Below, piece after piece: positions 48,906-59,246 of a DNA stretch of 64,000 bases (the stretch's first letter is position 1; every line of letters begins with the position of its first letter). The notes beneath the pieces were generated by a model. That model searched no databases. It was not told the DNA's origin and saw only the letters and a list, made by a program, of their open reading frames with translations. Origin of the DNA: Sulfolobus sp. S-194 (GTDB lineage Archaea; Thermoproteota; Thermoprotei_A; Sulfolobales; Sulfolobaceae); the NCBI RefSeq assembly GCF_012222305.1, contig NZ_CP035730.1, positions 1,426,001-1,490,000 on the forward strand, given 5' to 3'. Both the position numbers and the translations under genes were made by a program.

Positions 48906-49578
48906 ATACCTCTGGCACTTCTACTGATGCTTCTTCGTAATCTTTTATAGTATCTATTGATCTCCAGTAAACGTTTTCATAGGTAACTCCTTTAAGTAAA
49001 CCTTTTTCAGCTAGAGACGGAAATGTTATTTTTTCAATATCTCCTTTTTCTGGTAAATATTCGAAAACCTCTGGTTTCATCTTATAGACACCAGCATTTA
49101 TCCAGTATTCTTTTAATAAGGGTTTTTCTACAAAACGTATTATTTTTCCATTTTCGTCTATAGTTACAATACCATATGGGCTCCTTAAAGGAACTAGGGC
49201 TATAGCTACAATACAATCTTTTAATACCATCCTGCTAATATCAATGTTAGTAAGTATATCTCCATTTATAACTATGAAATCTTCATTTATGAAATCTTTA
49301 AGCCTCCTTATAGCACCACCAGTACCTAATGGTTCCTCTTCTGTTAATGTGGCAATCGATACATCAAGTCTTTGTTGGTTTTTTGAAATCCATTCAATAA
49401 GAGCTTCTTTTTTGTAACCGGCTAGCACAAAGAAAGAAGTAATACCAAAACTCTTTAACCAATGGATTTGCCATTCAATAATAGGTTTCCCAGCAACTTC
49501 AACAAGAGGTTTAGGTTTATCATCAGTTAAAGGTCTTAATCTTTTACCGTAACCTCCAGCTAAAATTACAGCTTTCAT
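48892..49578 (-). CDS. Sugar-phosphate nucleotidyltransferase
   Basis: 228 residues. [20 protein letters not shown] is the NTP-binding signature, [14 protein letters not shown] follows, and [12 protein letters not shown] holds the metal aspartate. Length fits a domain without the left-handed beta helix. Likely a mannose-1-phosphate guanylyl- or glucose-1-phosphate thymidylyl/uridylyltransferase that makes NDP-sugars for glycans. The specific sugar cannot be told. Confidence 0.88.
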   Translation of the reverse strand: MKAVILAGGYGKRLRPLTDDKPKPLVEVAGKPIIEWQIHWLKSFGITSFFVLAGYKKEALIEWISKNQQRLDVSIATLTEEEPLGTGGAIRRLKDFINEDFIVINGDILTNIDISRMVLKDCIVAIALVPLRSPYGIVTIDENGKIIRFVEKPLLKEYWINAGVYKMKPEVFEYLPEKGDIEKITFPSLAEKGLLKGVTYENVYWRSIDTIKDYEEASVEVPEVFKKL

Positions 49579-49645
49579 TAAATTACTACAATTCTTTATA
49601 ATAATAAAGTTTTTCAGAGTCCTTATTTGTTCTCTTCTTTTATTA

Positions 49646-50116
49646 TTATTTTTCTATTAATTTAGTCACATCTATTCCTTCCAATTCAAGTAATTTTCTC
49701 TTTAGCTCTATCCCTCTTGAATATCCGCCTAAGCTTTTTTCTCCAATAACCCTATGACATGGTATTATTAATAGTACATTATTTTTCGATAGTGCTGTAC
49801 CAACGGCTCTAGGTGATGTCTTCACAGCATCAGCTACTTGCTTATAAGTCCTTACCTCACCCCACTTTACTCTCATTACCTCTTTGAATACTCTTATCCT
49901 AAACTCATTAAAAGGTTTAAGATCGATAGGCTCTGTTAGATCAACCTTCTTCCCTTCAAAATACAAATCTAATTTATAAAAGAAGTCTGTAAAATAATCA
50001 TTATTAAGAGAACTCCTTTCTGCACAATCACAAAAATCTAGCATAACAAATCCTTTCTCATTTTTAGCTACTGTAATTGGACCGAAAGGGCTTTTATAAA
50101 GGCCGTAAACTATCAT
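49646..50116 (-). CDS. ogt: Methylated-DNA-protein-cysteine methyltransferase
   Basis: 156 residues, the usual size of the archaeal protein. Helix-turn-helix [20 protein letters not shown] with the arginine finger, then [20 protein letters not shown] with the acceptor cysteine in PCHRV. It removes O6-alkyl groups from guanine once per molecule. Overlaps the end of the ThrRS gene by 4 bp, so both are one transcript. Confidence 0.93.
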   Translation of the reverse strand: MIVYGLYKSPFGPITVAKNEKGFVMLDFCDCAERSSLNNDYFTDFFYKLDLYFEGKKVDLTEPIDLKPFNEFRIRVFKEVMRVKWGEVRTYKQVADAVKTSPRAVGTALSKNNVLLIIPCHRVIGEKSLGGYSRGIELKRKLLELEGIDVTKLIEK

Positions 50117-51735
50117 TTTAATTTATTTATTGCACTCTGGTTCAAATCTCTATTTCTTATCTCTTCTAATAATGCTTTGAGAAAGTCATCAAACTTAACT
50201 CCCCTTATTTCAACATTATTCCTACCTCTTACAGTTACTTTTCCTTCTTCTCTCTCCTTCTTTCCTACTATTATCATATATGGAACTCCTTGATCATATG
50301 CGTTCTTAATCCTTTTTGACAAAGTCTCATCAGACATATCTAGTTCTACTCTTATCTTATTTTCCTTTAGCTTAGAGAGTAGATTTAGAGCGTAATCCTC
50401 CACATCTTTACTTATTGGTAATACTCTTACTTGGACTGGTGAGATCCATGTAGGTAATTTTCCTCTGAAATGTTCTAATAGAATTGCCATAAATCTTTCT
50501 ATGGAACCATAAATAGCTCTATGTATCATAACTGGTCTCCTTCTACTTCCATCCTTATCAATATACTCTAACTTAAACCTCTCTGGTAAGTTGAAGTCAA
50601 CTTGTATTGTAGATAATTGCCACCATCTACCTAGACTATCTCTTATCTCGAAGTCAATTTTAGGCCCATAAAACGCACCTTCTTTTTCTTTTACAATATA
50701 CTTTATTCCTAACTCATTTAGGGCGGAAACTAAAGCATTTGTAGCCTTTTCCCACAACTCATCACTTCCTATACTTTCATCTGGTCTTGTACTTAAATTA
50801 ATCCTAACATCATCACCCTTAAATCCAAAGATAGATAAAACATCAATAGTCTTCTTTACTAATATTTTCACTTCATCTTTTATTTGATCTTCAGTTAAAA
50901 ATATATGTCCATCGTCTTGGACGAAACCTCTAACTCTCAGTAATCCATAGAGTTCTCCTCTCTTTTCCCATCTAAAAACCAGTCCAAACTCTGAAAATCT
51001 TATAGGCAAATCTTTGTAACTCCTCGTTTTAGATTTGTATATTAAGATATGGGCTGGACAATTCATTGGCTTAAGACCTAATTCTTCTTCCTCCATTTTG
51101 AAAAGAACCATCTTATCCTTATAATAATCGTAATGACCACTAGTTTTCCAGAGAATTGACCTATATATCTCTGCAGTAAAGACTTCTTGATAACCCATAC
51201 TTTCGTTTATTTCTTCCATAAACCTCATCAGTTCTTTCCTTATTATCTGTCCTTTATAATGAAATAGCGCGAGACCAGGTGCAGTCTCGTCCGGAAAGCT
51301 GAATAAATCTAGTCTTTCTCCTATTATCCTATGATCGTATTCTGATACCTCCTCTAGCCACTTTAAATATTGCTCTAATTCCTCTTTTTTCTCAAATCCA
51401 ACGCCCCTTATTCTAACATATTGAACATTAGGAGAAGGATGATGAACCGAAATATTAAGTATTTCAAAATACTTTGGTTCTAAACCTGAGGGTTCTCCTA
51501 ACACTCTAATCTTATTCCCATTAAATTCTATATACCCATTCTTTAACTGATAGGAGTATTGATTATAGGTGGCGAATTTTTTAGCTTCATCTAGTGTTAG
51601 AGTAGTATCACTTTCTATGTCAACATAAAAATCTCTCTCACCTAAACCGACTTCTACGGGTTTAAACCCGTTTGAGGCCAAATTTAAGGCATAGATTATT
51701 CCAGCCTTCAGCCATACTCCTTTATACTCTTCCAT
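50113..51735 (-). CDS. thrS: Threonyl-tRNA synthetase, catalytic type without editing domain
   Basis: 540 residues. Catalytic core from about 130 ([14 protein letters not shown]). Zinc ligands are C in [10 protein letters not shown] in [10 protein letters not shown] and H in [15 protein letters not shown]. Motif 2 is [18 protein letters not shown]. The anticodon-binding domain fills the end ([24 protein letters not shown]). The N-terminal 130 residues are too short for the archaeal editing domain, which in many crenarchaea is on a second protein. Charges tRNA-Thr, one copy of which lies at 48544. Confidence 0.92.
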   Translation of the reverse strand: MEEYKGVWLKAGIIYALNLASNGFKPVEVGLGERDFYVDIESDTTLTLDEAKKFATYNQYSYQLKNGYIEFNGNKIRVLGEPSGLEPKYFEILNISVHHPSPNVQYVRIRGVGFEKKEELEQYLKWLEEVSEYDHRIIGERLDLFSFPDETAPGLALFHYKGQIIRKELMRFMEEINESMGYQEVFTAEIYRSILWKTSGHYDYYKDKMVLFKMEEEELGLKPMNCPAHILIYKSKTRSYKDLPIRFSEFGLVFRWEKRGELYGLLRVRGFVQDDGHIFLTEDQIKDEVKILVKKTIDVLSIFGFKGDDVRINLSTRPDESIGSDELWEKATNALVSALNELGIKYIVKEKEGAFYGPKIDFEIRDSLGRWWQLSTIQVDFNLPERFKLEYIDKDGSRRRPVMIHRAIYGSIERFMAILLEHFRGKLPTWISPVQVRVLPISKDVEDYALNLLSKLKENKIRVELDMSDETLSKRIKNAYDQGVPYMIIVGKKEREEGKVTVRGRNNVEIRGVKFDDFLKALLEEIRNRDLNQSAINKLK

Positions 51736-51773
51736 AGTTAGGTATTTTTATCTAACCGAATAAAATAGTTTTA

Positions 51774-52742
51774 GTGTCAGAATTACTTATAATTGCAAGC
51801 GGTGGAGGACATACTGGTTTTGGAAGAGCAATAGCTGAATATTTACCTTTTAAGCCAGATTTTGTAATTCCAGAGAATGATAAAAACAGTGAAGAAATGA
51901 TCAAGAATTTAGCAAGAAAAATATACTATGTAAAGAAGGGAAAAGAACCTAACGAAGGAAACATACAGTTCTTAAAAAATATATTTAAGATCCTTTCTCA
52001 GTCAGGTAAAATTGAGAAATATAGGGTAGTAATAGCTACTGGTTCAAACCATTCCATAATTCCATCATTTGTACAGTATTTGAAAAGAGCTAGGATTTAC
52101 GGTATTGAAAGTCAAGATAGAATAGTAACTAGGGGAAAAGCAATTAGGCTAATCTCGTATTTCTCAAAAGGAATTTTCTTGCATTGGAAAGAACAGAAAA
52201 AACTTTATCCTAAAAAAGGAATCGTGGTAGGCCCAATAGTTGAAAAACCTAAGTACAAAGCAGAGAATGGTGACTATATCTTAGTAACAACCGGAAGCCA
52301 AGGATTTAAGGAGTTATTTAATCGTCTTATTAACTTAGATTTAGAGAATGTAGTTGTTCAAACAGGAAAAATAGATCCTAACATATATAAGGACAAAAAG
52401 CCAAATTGGAAATTCTTCTCTTTCGATCCAGATATAGAAAAATGGATAGCCAAGGCTAAATTAATTATAACACACCAGGGTAAGACAGCAATGGAAGCTG
52501 TAGTAATGTATAAGAAACCCTCAATTATAGTTTACAATAAATCGTGGATTTATGCTGCTACAAAAGAAGATAGTAGACTTTATGCTGAAATATTAGGAGC
52601 AACATTCCTAGATGACCCATCTACTTGGGATTCAGATGAAGTCTTGCTTAAAGCAATTGAGAAAGCTAATAAACCCAAGGATTATGAAATAGGCACGCAA
52701 AAGCTAGTAGATTTAATTTTAAGTGAGTTAACTAGAAAATAA
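51774..52742 (+). CDS. agl24: Agl24-like GlcNAc transferase (Alg14-Alg13 fusion)
   Basis: 322 residues. The N-terminal half begins IIASGGGHTGFGRAIAEYLP, with the GGH motif of Alg14-like proteins; the C-terminal half is Alg13/MurG-like (ILVTTGSQGF, VVVQTGKIDP, LIITHQGKTAMEAV). Agl24 of Sulfolobus acidocaldarius has this build and adds the second GlcNAc to lipid-GlcNAc in N-glycosylation (established work, from memory). No membrane helix is obvious, apart from an amphipathic part near 100-130. Followed within 6 bp by a C/D RNA. Confidence 0.75.
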   Translation: MSELLIIASGGGHTGFGRAIAEYLPFKPDFVIPENDKNSEEMIKNLARKIYYVKKGKEPNEGNIQFLKNIFKILSQSGKIEKYRVVIATGSNHSIIPSFVQYLKRARIYGIESQDRIVTRGKAIRLISYFSKGIFLHWKEQKKLYPKKGIVVGPIVEKPKYKAENGDYILVTTGSQGFKELFNRLINLDLENVVVQTGKIDPNIYKDKKPNWKFFSFDPDIEKWIAKAKLIITHQGKTAMEAVVMYKKPSIIVYNKSWIYAATKEDSRLYAEILGATFLDDPSTWDSDEVLLKAIEKANKPKDYEIGTQKLVDLILSELTRK

Positions 52743-52747
52743 TACTA

Positions 52748-52800
52748 GTGATGAGACGAGCGCACACTGATGAGATGAAGACGTCACTGCGTACTGATGA
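52748..52800 (+). ncRNA. Candidate C/D box guide sRNA B, overlapping a gene start
   Basis: C box GTGATGA (52748-52754), 12-nt guide GACGAGCGCACA, D' CTGA (52767-52770), C'-like GAGATGA (52772-52778), guide AGACGTCACTGCGTA, D box CTGA (52794-52797). Guides are GC-rich within AT-rich DNA. The first 17 codons of the longest frame for the next gene would just be this RNA. Targets should contain TGTGCGCTCGTC and TACGCAGTGACGT. Confidence 0.7.
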
Positions 52801-53470
52801 GATAATTCAAAAACTTATTCAAGAATTCGAGAAGAATACAGAGCTCTTAAGACAAGCTGGATGGATTGTTAGTGATGTAAATTCATTCGAATGGTGGGAC
52901 GGATTAAAGACAGCTGATGAAATTTTAATTTCATCTATATTAGTGCAAATGACTAAGTGGGAAATAGTTAAAAAAGTAATTGAAAGACTGAGACAAATAG
53001 GCTTAAATAAACTCGATAAATTAGCTGCTTTATCTGAAAAAGAAATTGAAGAATTTATTAAAGGAGTTAATTTTTATAAGACCAAGGCTAAAAGGCTAAA
53101 GAAATTAGCTCTTATAGTTAAAGAGAAAGGATTAGAAAATATAGTTAAGAATGAGAAAAATTTGAAAGAAATTGAGGGAATAGGAGACGAAACAGCAGAG
53201 TCTTTACAACTTTTTATAGCTAACGTTCCTGTCTTTCCAAGATCCGAATATGCTTCTAGGATTTTAAGCAGAATTTTAGGTGAAAAAATAAGTAAAAAAG
53301 GAGCTAAAATATTAGCTGAAAGTTACTTAAAAAATGATGTATATAAACTTAAACTTTTTCATGCTGGAATAGTTACCATTGGTAAAATTTTTTGTTTAAG
53401 TAAACCTAAGTGCAATAGTTGCATATTTAAAGATTTGTGTGCATATTATAAACATGTGGTGAAAAGTTGA
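52775..53470 (+). CDS. EndoIII-like HhH-GPD protein with 4Fe-4S cluster
   Basis: About 231 residues. The fold is seen in [20 protein letters not shown] and the hairpin [15 protein letters not shown]; the cluster is C-x6-C-x2-C-x5-C ([16 protein letters not shown]). Where active relatives have G-(V/I)-G-K-x-T-A and VDxxxxR, I read GIGDETA and [10 protein letters not shown], so the catalytic lysine and aspartate may both be missing. Start uncertain: the frame opens at 52748 in the C/D RNA, and ATG 52775 also lies in it. Possible role: damage binding without cleavage. Confidence 0.75.
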   Translation: MKTSLRTDEIIQKLIQEFEKNTELLRQAGWIVSDVNSFEWWDGLKTADEILISSILVQMTKWEIVKKVIERLRQIGLNKLDKLAALSEKEIEEFIKGVNFYKTKAKRLKKLALIVKEKGLENIVKNEKNLKEIEGIGDETAESLQLFIANVPVFPRSEYASRILSRILGEKISKKGAKILAESYLKNDVYKLKLFHAGIVTIGKIFCLSKPKCNSCIFKDLCAYYKHVVKS

Positions 53471-54467
53471 AACTTTACGAGTTTGAGGGAAAGGAACTTT
53501 TTAGGGAAGTAGGAATTCCAGTACCAAAAGGCATAGTTACAGATAAACCAATAAAATGGGAAGGAAAGGCTGTAGTTAAATCTCAACTACTTGAAGGTGC
53601 AAGAGGAAAAAGAGGATTAGTAAGAGTAACTGAAAATGTTGAGGAGACTATAAACGAACTTATGAAGTTAGGAGTTAATAAATTCCTTGTAGAAGAATTT
53701 ATTCCACATGAAAAAGAAATCTACTTGTCAGCATTAATAGATAGAGATGTCGCAGAGCCTATTATTGTAGCATCACCAGAAGGCGGAATAGATATAGAGA
53801 GTAGTAAAAATGTAAAGATTTTTCATATACCAATTGAAAGAGGAATAAGATCTTATGATGTTATCAAAATTGAAAAATATCTTAATGTTAAAGGTCTTGA
53901 ACCCATAATTAAAGGATTATACAAATTAGTTACTGAATATGATGCCGAATTAGCTGAAATAAACCCATTAGCTGTCACAGTGGACGGAAGGCTTTACGCT
54001 TTAGACTCAAAAGTAATCTTAGAAGATAACGCATTATTTAGACATCAAGATTTATTAGAAAAAATTGGAAGATCACCTAGTAAAGATGCATATGTAGAGT
54101 TAGATGGAGACATTGGGATTATAGGTAATGGGGCGGGACTAACTATGGCTACTATGGATATGGTTAAATTAATGGGGGGAAGCCCAGCTGATTTCTATGA
54201 TGTTGGTGGTGGAGCAGATAGGGAAAAAGTTAAAGAAGCAGTATTGAAAATTGGTTCAAACCCCAAAATTAAGAAAATCATTATAAATATTTATGGAGGA
54301 ATAACAAAATGTGACGAGGTAGCACTTGGAATAGCTGATGCATATAGTTTAATAAAGAAACCCATTTATGTAAGACTTGTAGGGACAAACGAAGAACAAG
54401 GAAGAAAGATACTCGAAGAAAAAGGTATTAAATATTATACTGATGCATTAAGTTGCATAGGTGATGC

Positions 54468-54480
<13 letters not shown>
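53467..54480 (+). CDS. sucC: Succinate-CoA ligase, beta subunit
   Basis: 337 residues, start TTG at 53467 (4-bp overlap with the previous gene). [20 protein letters not shown] is the ATP-grasp start. Later are [28 protein letters not shown] with metal residues, [19 protein letters not shown] and [13 protein letters not shown]. Slightly shorter than bacterial SucC. Makes succinyl-CoA or ATP/GTP in the citric acid cycle; in Sulfolobales also tied to the hydroxypropionate/hydroxybutyrate cycle. sucD follows with overlap. Confidence 0.93.
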
Positions 54481-55310
<830 letters not shown>

Positions 55311-55325
<15 letters not shown>

Positions 55326-56351
55326 TCTAATAAATACTACTAAAGCTACAACTATCACTACAGTAAAACCTCCTATTAGCACATATTCTGATGATAAAGA
55401 ATCAGATGAAGATAAGACTGCTTCTTTTATTCCAACAATTTCTCCTTGATTGAAATTAGAGAAGATTATCGATATTTTTCCACCATCAGGAAAGAAGAGA
55501 ACATAATAGTGACCTATCATTACACCCATGAAAGGATATGACTTATTATCATAATTGTAAGTAGTTTCCCAGAATATATTACCATATACTGAAGTCTCTT
55601 GAACTATTATAGAGTAAGCACTTCCGTTTACATATATTGTACCACTAGGCTCCACCCACGGAAACTCACTTATTGGTAAAATTACTGTTGCATATCCTTG
55701 AGAAGAAATATTTAGAGCACTTACTGTCAAATTCCTTATATTTAAGTTGTAATAAGAGAATGTAGCATGAGGAGAGACTACATAGACCTCTTTATGTAGA
55801 GTATTACCCTTGAAAAGATAGTCTAAATTAACTTTATACACATTATATGTCTTTATAAAATTAGGTAGTGGTTTTACAAAGTTTAATTTTACACTGAAAT
55901 TAAATTTAATATGATTTTCGTAAGTTTTATTGTAAATTAATATAGGGAAACCGTATTGAGAAGATACAATGATATAGCTTCCACCTGGAGAATAGAACTT
56001 TATAACTGGGATATTAGCAGAGCCATTGTTTATAGAGAAAGTTGAAGTAGTAAAATTAGTAAATAATGAGATGATTGGAAGATAATACTGATTATAGTAA
56101 AGATCATAATAAGTAAGAACTCCATTTAAATTAAAAGACGATATATTTGAGTGTGGCGAAAGTGGAGGTATATAGGTGGTAAAGTTACTTAACACGTGAA
56201 CATTAAAACTTGTATTCTCCCATGTCATGTTAAAATTATAGATGTAAATAAGGTACTGATTTTGTGTTGTATAATATGAAGAAGAATATAGTGTGTAGGA
56301 GAAAATCATACCGGGGATTAAGAACGAGAAAAGAATGATGGAGAGTGACAT
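55311..56351 (-). CDS. Secreted/anchored glycoprotein, unknown
   Basis: 346 residues: signal peptide at 1-20 ([20 protein letters not shown]), a beta-rich exterior with many N-x-S/T sites ([18 protein letters not shown]), and a C-terminal membrane helix ([18 protein letters not shown]) ending RSRRK. The build is like many Sulfolobus surface proteins. Overlaps sucD convergently by 15 bp. No domain recognised. Confidence 0.7.
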
Positions 56352-56398
56352 GCTAAGTAATATAAGATGTTAAGGGTTATTAAAAACTTTCATAAGTA

Positions 56399-56484
56399 TG
56401 GGCCCGGCGGGACTTGAACCCGCGACCTCCCGGTTTCTGAGCACCCTATCAGCCGGGCGCTCCACCAAGCTAAGCTACGGGCCC
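56399..56484 (-). tRNA. tRNA-Ile (GAT) with a 12-nt intron
   Basis: Acceptor GGGCCCG/CGGGCCC, T arm GCGGG-TTCAAGT-CCCGC, anticodon stem CCCGG/CCGGG. Between the stem arms are 19 nt; taking out 12 (GGGTGCTCAGAA, after position 37) leaves the normal loop CTGATAA with GAT. The intron lies at the usual archaeal site and would be cut as bulge-helix-bulge. No encoded CCA. Confidence 0.92.
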
Positions 56485-56486
56485 AT

Positions 56487-57295
56487 ATTAATCATTATAA
56501 CTAACCTTTTTAAGACTTTTTGTTAAAATTAAAGTCATAATGATGAGCGATGGGCGGATTGATTGATGATAACAAAAATATAAAGAAAGACTGATCTGAA
56601 TATTAACTAGATAGGGATTAATTTATTCATTTAACTATCGCATATATCCAATTCACGCATAATATACCCATTTAAAGGAGTTAGGGACTAGCTAGGTTTG
56701 CGGTCTCAAATAAAATAATAAAGAGATAAGGTATTCTTTCCATATGATTATCTATAAGTCTAGTAAAGTATTTTTAGTATTGAAAGAAATTAAAATCTGC
56801 ATTGTTGAGTCCTTCAATTTTTCAGCTGTTAGGCTAATCAAACGTTGATTTAAAAGTAAGTTCTGCACTGTTTCTGATAAAAATCCAAGCAATTCACAAC
56901 ACATTGAGACTCTTAATATCTAAAAACTGAAGTGTTTCAAAAGCTATTTTTATCTCAGTATACTATATATTAGTCTTAGTAAAAGTTTCAAATCGTCATT
57001 TTTTAGACTATAGCTTAGTTTGAAGAACTATATGCTTATAGCTGAGATATCTCGAATTTAAATCTTGGCAGAGCCGATTTTTAATCTCAAGTATAAAAGT
57101 ACTAATAAGGATTTGTTTAAAAACCAAAATTTACTGAAAAAACTTATGTGCACCCAATCTCATAGTGGTTTGTACTAGTGTTATATATCCTTAAAATAGA
57201 AAATAAAAATTCCTAAATATTATAATAGCTAATTATATATAAATAGCTGTTTCGGAGAGCGCAAAAATAAATAAAGATGATCTTATCTATCTCAA
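56487..57295. other. Intergenic, holds a candidate sRNA and decayed DNA
   Basis: No intact gene. 56540-56594 looks like a C/D RNA. 56795-56880 resembles 5415-5535 (for example TTGTTGARTCCTTCAATTTT), so an old duplicate of that broken gene decays here. Confidence 0.55.
56540..56597 (+). ncRNA. Candidate C/D box guide sRNA C, predicted target 16S rRNA C1402 region
   Basis: C box ATGATGA (56540-56546), guide GCGATGGGCGGA (12 nt), D'-like TTGA (56559-56562), C'-like TTGATGA (56563-56569), an AT-rich stretch, D box CTGA (56591-56594). The guide pairs with CCGCCCGUCGC of 16S rRNA over 11 bp with one G-U, and the base five from D' faces C1402 (E. coli numbering, rRNA sequence from memory). D' is weak and touches C', which lowers the confidence. 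Confidence 0.5.
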
Positions 57296-57835
57296 TTATT
57301 GTTTCACAGCTAGACTTAGCCTATTCTTCTCAAAGTCAGTAAAGTTGAGAAGAGTTTTTCCTAGACTCCTCATATAGTTTCCCTTTCCAAATTTAATCAT
57401 ATCGTTTGCCAGTTGAGGAACCCATGAAAGTATATGTTTTATTATGAACTTTTCTGCACTCTCTACTTGGCCGATGCTATATAAAAAGGATGTAAATTCA
57501 AACTCTACTGCTACATGGTCAGGCAAGGACTTCATTGCTTTTATGCCATATTCGCTGTAAATTTCCGCTACTTCAAGAGCTGAATTTCCGTAAACTGTCT
57601 TTTCTCTGTACCATGATTCGTAAGGTGGGCAAAGGAGCTTAGGATAATCATTTATGAAGCAAGAGGTATACTCAGTTGCTAGCTTATCATAGTCACCTTG
57701 CTTCACCATAAGTATTATATTTTCTACCTCTTTATAATATGGTCTATTTAAAATCCCGCCAAGAAGTGACTCGGCTTGATAATTAAACCTTGGACCTAAA
57801 AGTAGATAAGAAAAGAGTTTGTAGTCAACCCACAT
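57296..57835 (-). CDS. sreE: TorD-type maturation chaperone of sulfur reductase (SreE)
   Basis: 179 residues, helical. TorD/DmsD signature in YTSCFINDYPKLLCPPYESW and KTVYGNSALEVAEIYSEYG, then LPDHVAVEFEFTSFLYSIGQ. Such chaperones bind the twin-arginine signal of a molybdoenzyme and assist cofactor insertion. It overlaps the iron-sulfur gene by 11 bp at the end of an operon in the order known as sreABCDE of Acidianus ambivalens, which supports the name. Confidence 0.85.
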   Translation of the reverse strand: MWVDYKLFSYLLLGPRFNYQAESLLGGILNRPYYKEVENIILMVKQGDYDKLATEYTSCFINDYPKLLCPPYESWYREKTVYGNSALEVAEIYSEYGIKAMKSLPDHVAVEFEFTSFLYSIGQVESAEKFIIKHILSWVPQLANDMIKFGKGNYMRSLGKTLLNFTDFEKNRLSLAVKQ

Positions 57836-59240
57836 TTAGATCAAACCTCTTGGGTTTAAACTTAGCTGAGATAAATCTTCTTTGAAATGAATATTCAGCT
57901 CTGTGCCTAGGGCATCTTTCAAGCCACTCATCATCACATTCTAATCCTCTCTCCTTCATAATCTTCTTGACATGGTTTAAACTCTTCCTTGATCCCACAG
58001 GCTCTCCACAGACTCTGCATCTTACTAAATAATCTTCCATTATAACTTTCGCAGCAGGAACTCCTTTAGACCTCTTAATAGTTATTGCCTTCTTTCCATT
58101 ACATTCATTATCTCCTTCGGGACAGACGTTTACACAGATGTTACATCCTATGCACTTTTTCGAATCGAATACTATCTTTTCACTATCAGTTGTTCTCTCA
58201 AGCGTTAGTGCTGAAGAGGGACACCACTTTATACAACTCTCGCAGATCGTACATTTGTTCTGATCTATAATGACATCATATGTTATGTCGGATATATTAC
58301 TTAGCGAGTTTAATATTACTTTTCTAGCTTCACTTCTATTAGTTAGAAATTCAAAAGTTAGCTGTAGTTCCTTAGCTTCCTTCATTTCAATAATCCCCTC
58401 TGGAGTAATTAGGGAAATGCCTCCTATTTCATTGTTAAGATCGTTTACAACAGACTTAAGGAACGATAGGTTTTTAGATAACTCACATCCTGGACACTTT
58501 AAAGTAACCTTTCCACTACTTCTTAGTAACACTATGTCCTCTGGAGAGAGCATTCCTATACAAGGTAACTTTATAGAGTTTCCCGAGTCCTTATAACATG
58601 AAATTACCTTATCTCCTTTAACTCTAGCTAGCTCAAATATTGAATGCTGTGATACTGATGGAAACTCTATTGCACTCATGGGACATGAACTTACACAGAG
58701 CCCACAAGAAGTGCACTTATCATAGTTTATTATAACTCCCGTCTTCTTATCTATGGTAATTGCCTTATACGGACATGAGTCTTGACATACTGTACACGCT
58801 CTATGAAATCCTTTACACATTTCACTTATGTAAACAGGCTTATCTATTCTATCTTTTATCTTTTGTAGATTCCCAGTAATTACTTCTCTTCTACTGACTT
58901 GAAGAGGTTTCTCCTCAACTAATGCTAGGTCTGCAGCCCACGCATTCTCCAAGATGGTAACATTTTCTTTAATTGCCATCTCTCCCCAAGAATGGTCAAT
59001 GACTCTAACAAGAAGAGGATTAATTCCAGCTCTCAATGCAGCCTCTTTATAAAGCTTTAAATGAGTTTCGTCATATATACCAACTATAACTACAGCCCTA
59101 GAACCAAGATTTTTGAGCTTCATTGCTATTTGCAGGGGATCACATGAATTAAATCCAGAAGGATTTTTATTATGGTCACAAGAGTGATAAAAAATACCTA
59201 CTTTCAATTTAATTAAGGGGTTTAAAAAAAGATCACTCAT
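57825..59240 (-). CDS. sreD: Multi-cluster iron-sulfur protein of sulfur reductase operon (SreD)
   Basis: 471 residues. Four ferredoxin-type sets are seen: CTVCQDSCPYKAI, CTSCGLCVSSCPMSAIEF, CTICESCIKWCPSSAL and CIGCNICVNVCPEGDNEC. Between pairs is a CCG/HdrD-like part, with KLPCIGMLSPEDIVLL and KCPGCELSKN. The C-terminal CRVCGEPVGSRKSLNHV may hold zinc. The N-terminal HSCDHNKNPSGFNSCD adds cysteines. Cytoplasmic, so possibly a soluble electron carrier or assembly partner for the reductase. Starts 6 bp after sreC. Confidence 0.82.
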   Translation of the reverse strand: MSDLFLNPLIKLKVGIFYHSCDHNKNPSGFNSCDPLQIAMKLKNLGSRAVVIVGIYDETHLKLYKEAALRAGINPLLVRVIDHSWGEMAIKENVTILENAWAADLALVEEKPLQVSRREVITGNLQKIKDRIDKPVYISEMCKGFHRACTVCQDSCPYKAITIDKKTGVIINYDKCTSCGLCVSSCPMSAIEFPSVSQHSIFELARVKGDKVISCYKDSGNSIKLPCIGMLSPEDIVLLRSSGKVTLKCPGCELSKNLSFLKSVVNDLNNEIGGISLITPEGIIEMKEAKELQLTFEFLTNRSEARKVILNSLSNISDITYDVIIDQNKCTICESCIKWCPSSALTLERTTDSEKIVFDSKKCIGCNICVNVCPEGDNECNGKKAITIKRSKGVPAAKVIMEDYLVRCRVCGEPVGSRKSLNHVKKIMKERGLECDDEWLERCPRHRAEYSFQRRFISAKFKPKRFDLNVG

Positions 59241-59246
59241 ATCTCA

